The position numbers and the translations under genes are program-made. Below, piece after piece: positions 60,901 to 64,000 of a stretch of DNA of 64,000 nt. This DNA comes from Scatophagus argus (Eukaryota > Chordata > Actinopteri > Scatophagidae), in contig NC_058496.1 of NCBI RefSeq assembly GCF_020382885.2, positions 15,728,501-15,792,500 of the forward strand. Reading direction: 5' to 3'. Each line of letters begins with the position of its first letter. Position 1 is the stretch's first letter. The notes under the pieces were generated by a model. It saw nothing but the letters and a program-made list of their open reading frames with translations. It did not search any database and had not been told where the DNA came from.

Positions 60901-63388
60901 AGAGACTGAAACATGAAAAGTTTACTAGTTAAGGAACATATATTCTAAAACAAAACATTTTTTTCACATCAAAACAGACAATTATTAAAAACTCAGACTC
61001 AAAATGGCAATATTGTCAGCATGAGTTTGCACGCCTGTACAGGTGAATCGACAAATATTCTAGTTTTCCTGGCTGTCACAACTTTCTTTTTTATGGGCAG
61101 ATTCTCTGATTTGTCAAAAAGGGCCACTTATCCTTATTCCACATTCTTCAAAATGACACCCCACCACCTACACTACAGTGCTGCAATCCAACTACAATGA
61201 TGTAAAAGATAAAGAGTTTCTTTTCTCAAGCAAAAAACCATGTCACAAATCAGTGAGTATTCCAGATTTTTAACAAAATAGGATATTGCTTCTTCACTGA
61301 TTGCTACACTCAGGAGCCCTTGTGCAATGAGGCTAGAGGACTGGGTAGGGGTAGTGCAGATTATTTGTTTTTTGGTTACATTCCTGTTCTTATGTCAAAA
61401 TTTTCATATCTTGATGCTGTTCCTCTAGAGTAACTTATAATCTTAGTACGATCATTTGTTTGCATTTTTAGGCTTACTATCTGTTGCCTTTTTTGTATTT
61501 ACGTGATGGTTATGCAAGTTCCATGCTTGCAGTAGTAACACCGCTTTGTCATGGCCACAGCTATTAAATTAAGCCAAAGAACTGATGATTAGTCAACATA
61601 GGACAGTGTCTGAAAACGTTGTGTCTTAAAGGCAAATGTGTGAAGACTGACAAAGCTGTCATATATTCTTTCATCTCAAATACATACTGGTAATATCCTA
61701 GTCTACCTGAGGGGCCCCAGTAGGTGTGACAGGTGAGTCATCAACACCAAGGGCCAGATTCTTCAAGCGCTGAGCACTGGGACCTCCAAACTCTCTCATC
61801 AAATCATTCAGTGGAATGAGCTGTAGGTCTTTCACGCTGACCAATCCCAGGGCCTGAAGTCTCTTAGCAGTTTGGTGACCCACCCCTAAGAATACAAGAC
61901 CAAAAATCTATTATTAAACATACTCCGTTCGAGCCAATATTATCAACTGAAAAGTAGTTAAACGTAAGCTGAAAATGTTCACCTGGTACTTTGCGGAGAC
62001 TGCTCAGGCAGCCCATGATGTCATTGATATTATCTGTCAGCAGTGAGGTTTGCTGATTGGGTTTGAAGGTGCCTGACACCAGTTTAGCCAGGAGCTTGTT
62101 GGTGGCGATGCCAGCGCAGCCAGTCAGGCCCAGTTTGCTGTGAATGGCCTCTCGCAGCTCCGCTGCAATGTGTGAACCTAAAACCAGCCGTGGATGATCA
62201 CCGGCCACAACATCTGCACCTGAGCAGGAAAAGAAAATCAGAAAGCCATGTTATCTGTGATTGCGAAAAGCTCCTGAAACTGAAAGTGCAATGCAAATTG
62301 TCTTGGCTTGTTTCACAACTCATTTCTCAGTTTTCATGAGCCAGATGTACAGCTACACACCAGAGGCACAAATGTGACTCACTGAAATGGTTGTAGATAT
62401 GTCCTTTAAATGAAAGGTTATTAAAGTGTGGCATCTCTGCTAGCCGTGCTTCAACAATATTTGTGACGTCCATGAAGTTTTCATCAAATCCCAGCCTCTC
62501 TACCAGTGGACAGTAGGTCATCAACAGCTCTGGATGGAGGACAAGACAAGGTAAAGAAAAAAAGATAGCTCAGCTACCACTTGATGGCAAATGGACAAAC
62601 AGATGAGCAATAAGATTTGCTGGCAACATCTGTGTACTCAGTGTATTTTGGGGTGAATTTTCATATTCATAAATACTGACTACTTTTGAGACAACTTTAC
62701 TAAATGTTACTTTTTATATGTATAGAATATAGCTAGCCTACCTGTCACTTTATAGGACATTTCTCTGTAGTGTGTCAGATCTTCTCCGTTAACCAGCACC
62801 AGCTGAGGACATTTCTCCTTAGCATTAGAAACAGACATCAGCTTGGTGACACCCAGCTCCCTTGCCACATAGTTACAGGTGACTATGATGTATTTCTGTT
62901 GAATACCTGATGATATGAAAGACATTATTGAGCCACAAATTCATTCTGGGCTTTAACAGAGATACACCTGACAGTGGCCTTTAATTCATCCGCAGAGGAT
63001 CTACTGTAGTATATCAGTTTACCTAAAGGGACTTCTCTCAGTGCTGGGTTTCTGATCATCTCCACCTGAGCATAGAAGCAGTCCAGGTCAAAGTGCAGAA
63101 TGACTCTGTGTGCAGGATTTGGACCTGAAACAGAGGTTATGCAGATTAACTTTGCCATCTGACGCATATAGATAACTGGTAAACAGAGCCACGTTTCTCT
63201 CTGCATGTCAAAAAGGCAGCTGAAAGCCAAAAGAAACTTTTGAGTTTCCCAACCTTGGCTTCCCTCTTCGTATTTTACAACTTGACGTTACCTGCAGCAG
63301 TAGCAGCAGGACTGAATGGGACTGAATCCACGAAACTGGTTTTCCACTCGTTTTCATCCTCTTCCATCTCATCCTCGTCCCTGTCCAT
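57986..63388 (-). CDS. poli: DNA polymerase iota (Y-family translesion polymerase), 721 aa, 10 coding exons
   Basis: Error-prone lesion-bypass polymerase in the nucleus. Exons (descending): 63388-63292, 63124-63023, 62906-62742, 62529-62383, 62219-61983, 61885-61707, 60905-60814, 60722-60589, 59292-59072, 58777-57986. All are GT-AG and total 722 codons in phase. Seen: first catalytic motif HFDLDCFYAQVEM with Asp45 (matches human Asp34); second motif ERLGFDENF with Asp137/Glu138; LGLTGCAGIATNKLLAKLVSG (palm); helix-hairpin-helix VGHQTAKRLQALGL; little-finger HTFRLTIRRYS. KGSITSFF (434-441) takes the place of the known PIP box. Two ubiquitin-binding motifs follow: NVDPDVFRLLPEEIQKELL (about 546-564) and NVDPKVFSELPPDVQRELM (about 657-675). 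The end (712-721) is NSLLKYFKPS, PIP-like and absent from human POLI. The start is the Met before an acidic stretch, as in human. An in-frame ATG at 63490 would give a longer, less family-like N-terminus. Confidence 0.96.
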
Positions 63389-64000
63389 TTCAGATAAATT
63401 TATGTTTTGTTTTGTTTTTATAGATTTTACTATGCCAGATATGACCGCTATTGGTGACTGCAGTAGCGTAGTGTGCCAAACGCGGAACACACGTCCAATT
63501 TCCCTATAGTTTAGGTTAGCGCAGCAGCGCCATCTGCCGACGTGGAGGGAATACTACGACAAAATCAGACAACCGTCACCAAAGCATGACCAAATAATAT
63601 AGCGTTAAATCATCTCTCTCGTTCCAAGTGTCTTATATTTATTTCAAGGTTAAAATAATTTTACTTTAAATGTACATATTTAAAGACGAAAAACCGGCAT
63701 CATTTTTCACGCACAAAAGCATAGCACTACGTTTTTGAAAAGGTCGTGTCGTGACCTGAGCAGGGGGGTATAAAACTGACCTTACCTGAAGTTACGTTGA
63801 AGTCGCCACCTGTTGGACGACGGATATCAAACGTTAATCAATTAGCTTTAAACAAACGGTGTTGCGCACTGCGTGTGGTGGTTTTTGCTGATGTTTCCCT
63901 CGTCTGGCCTTTTTGCGGATATAAATTGTCCTTTCTCAAAACGTGGGCTTTGTGAACGGCCTCACTGTTTGTACAAACATGCGGCAGAGTTACGAGGCAT
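63389..64000. other. Upstream of poli: promoter region and possible 5' UTR exon
   Basis: A minus-strand donor (gtaagg, exon end 63786) could belong to a poli 5' UTR exon. TATAAAA on the plus strand at about 63769-63775 could instead serve a rightward gene leaving the window; in human, POLI is head to head with MBD2. No coding sequence for such a gene is visible here. Confidence 0.4.

Noticed and set aside
63978-64000. ATG-initiated frame at the window end (MRQSYEA)
   Set aside because: Only seven codons are visible and they match no family I recognise; cannot be supported as a gene start.

Overview
The window is vertebrate nuclear DNA, almost certainly from a ray-finned (teleost) fish and probably a percomorph-type genome. 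The evidence is seven spliced protein genes with GT-AG introns, teleost-style gene spacing, many microsatellites, and fish-typical interspersed repeats, including a Tc1-like transposon relic. No rRNA, tRNA, CRISPR or bacterial features were seen. Exon models were built by hand: splice sites, reading phase and family similarity agree for six genes. One gene (ccdc158) has an unresolved 3' end.

Layout. 1-1437: 3' UTR and flank of scarb2. 1438-13130 (-): scarb2, a CD36-family lysosomal membrane protein, 12 coding exons. 13131-26009: about 13 kb without a recognised gene, holding a candidate orphan promoter near 14.2-14.3 kb and several old repeats, among them a Tc1-like relic nested inside another repeat. 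26010-29051 (+): a small fam47e-like gene. 29964-39390 (-): ccdc158, a long coiled-coil gene. 40530-43892 (+): ccng2 (cyclin G2), head to head with ccdc158. 45538-49614 (+): st8sia3, an alpha-2,8-sialyltransferase with a long 3' UTR. 53412-56218 (-): rab27b, a secretory Rab GTPase, tail to tail with st8sia3. 57986-63388 (-): poli, DNA polymerase iota. 63389-64000: flank upstream of poli.

The genes are not an operon or pathway. They form two conserved synteny blocks. scarb2-fam47e-ccdc158-ccng2 matches the human 4q21 order and orientation, minus the genes that separate CCDC158 from CCNG2 in human. st8sia3, rab27b and poli all lie on human 18q21. The join between the blocks is between about 44.7 and 45.4 kb.

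Points most worth a second look: a Thr replacing the Asn of the NKxD nucleotide-specificity motif in rab27b; a C-terminal PIP-like box in poli beyond the two ubiquitin-binding motifs; the scarb2 tail, which lacks the acidic dileucine of mammalian LIMP-2 and carries two YxxPhi motifs; two perfect long hairpins in introns; nested repeat insertions with a readable empty site; and an out-of-frame upstream ATG overlapping the st8sia3 start. I did not find a clearly novel gene system.
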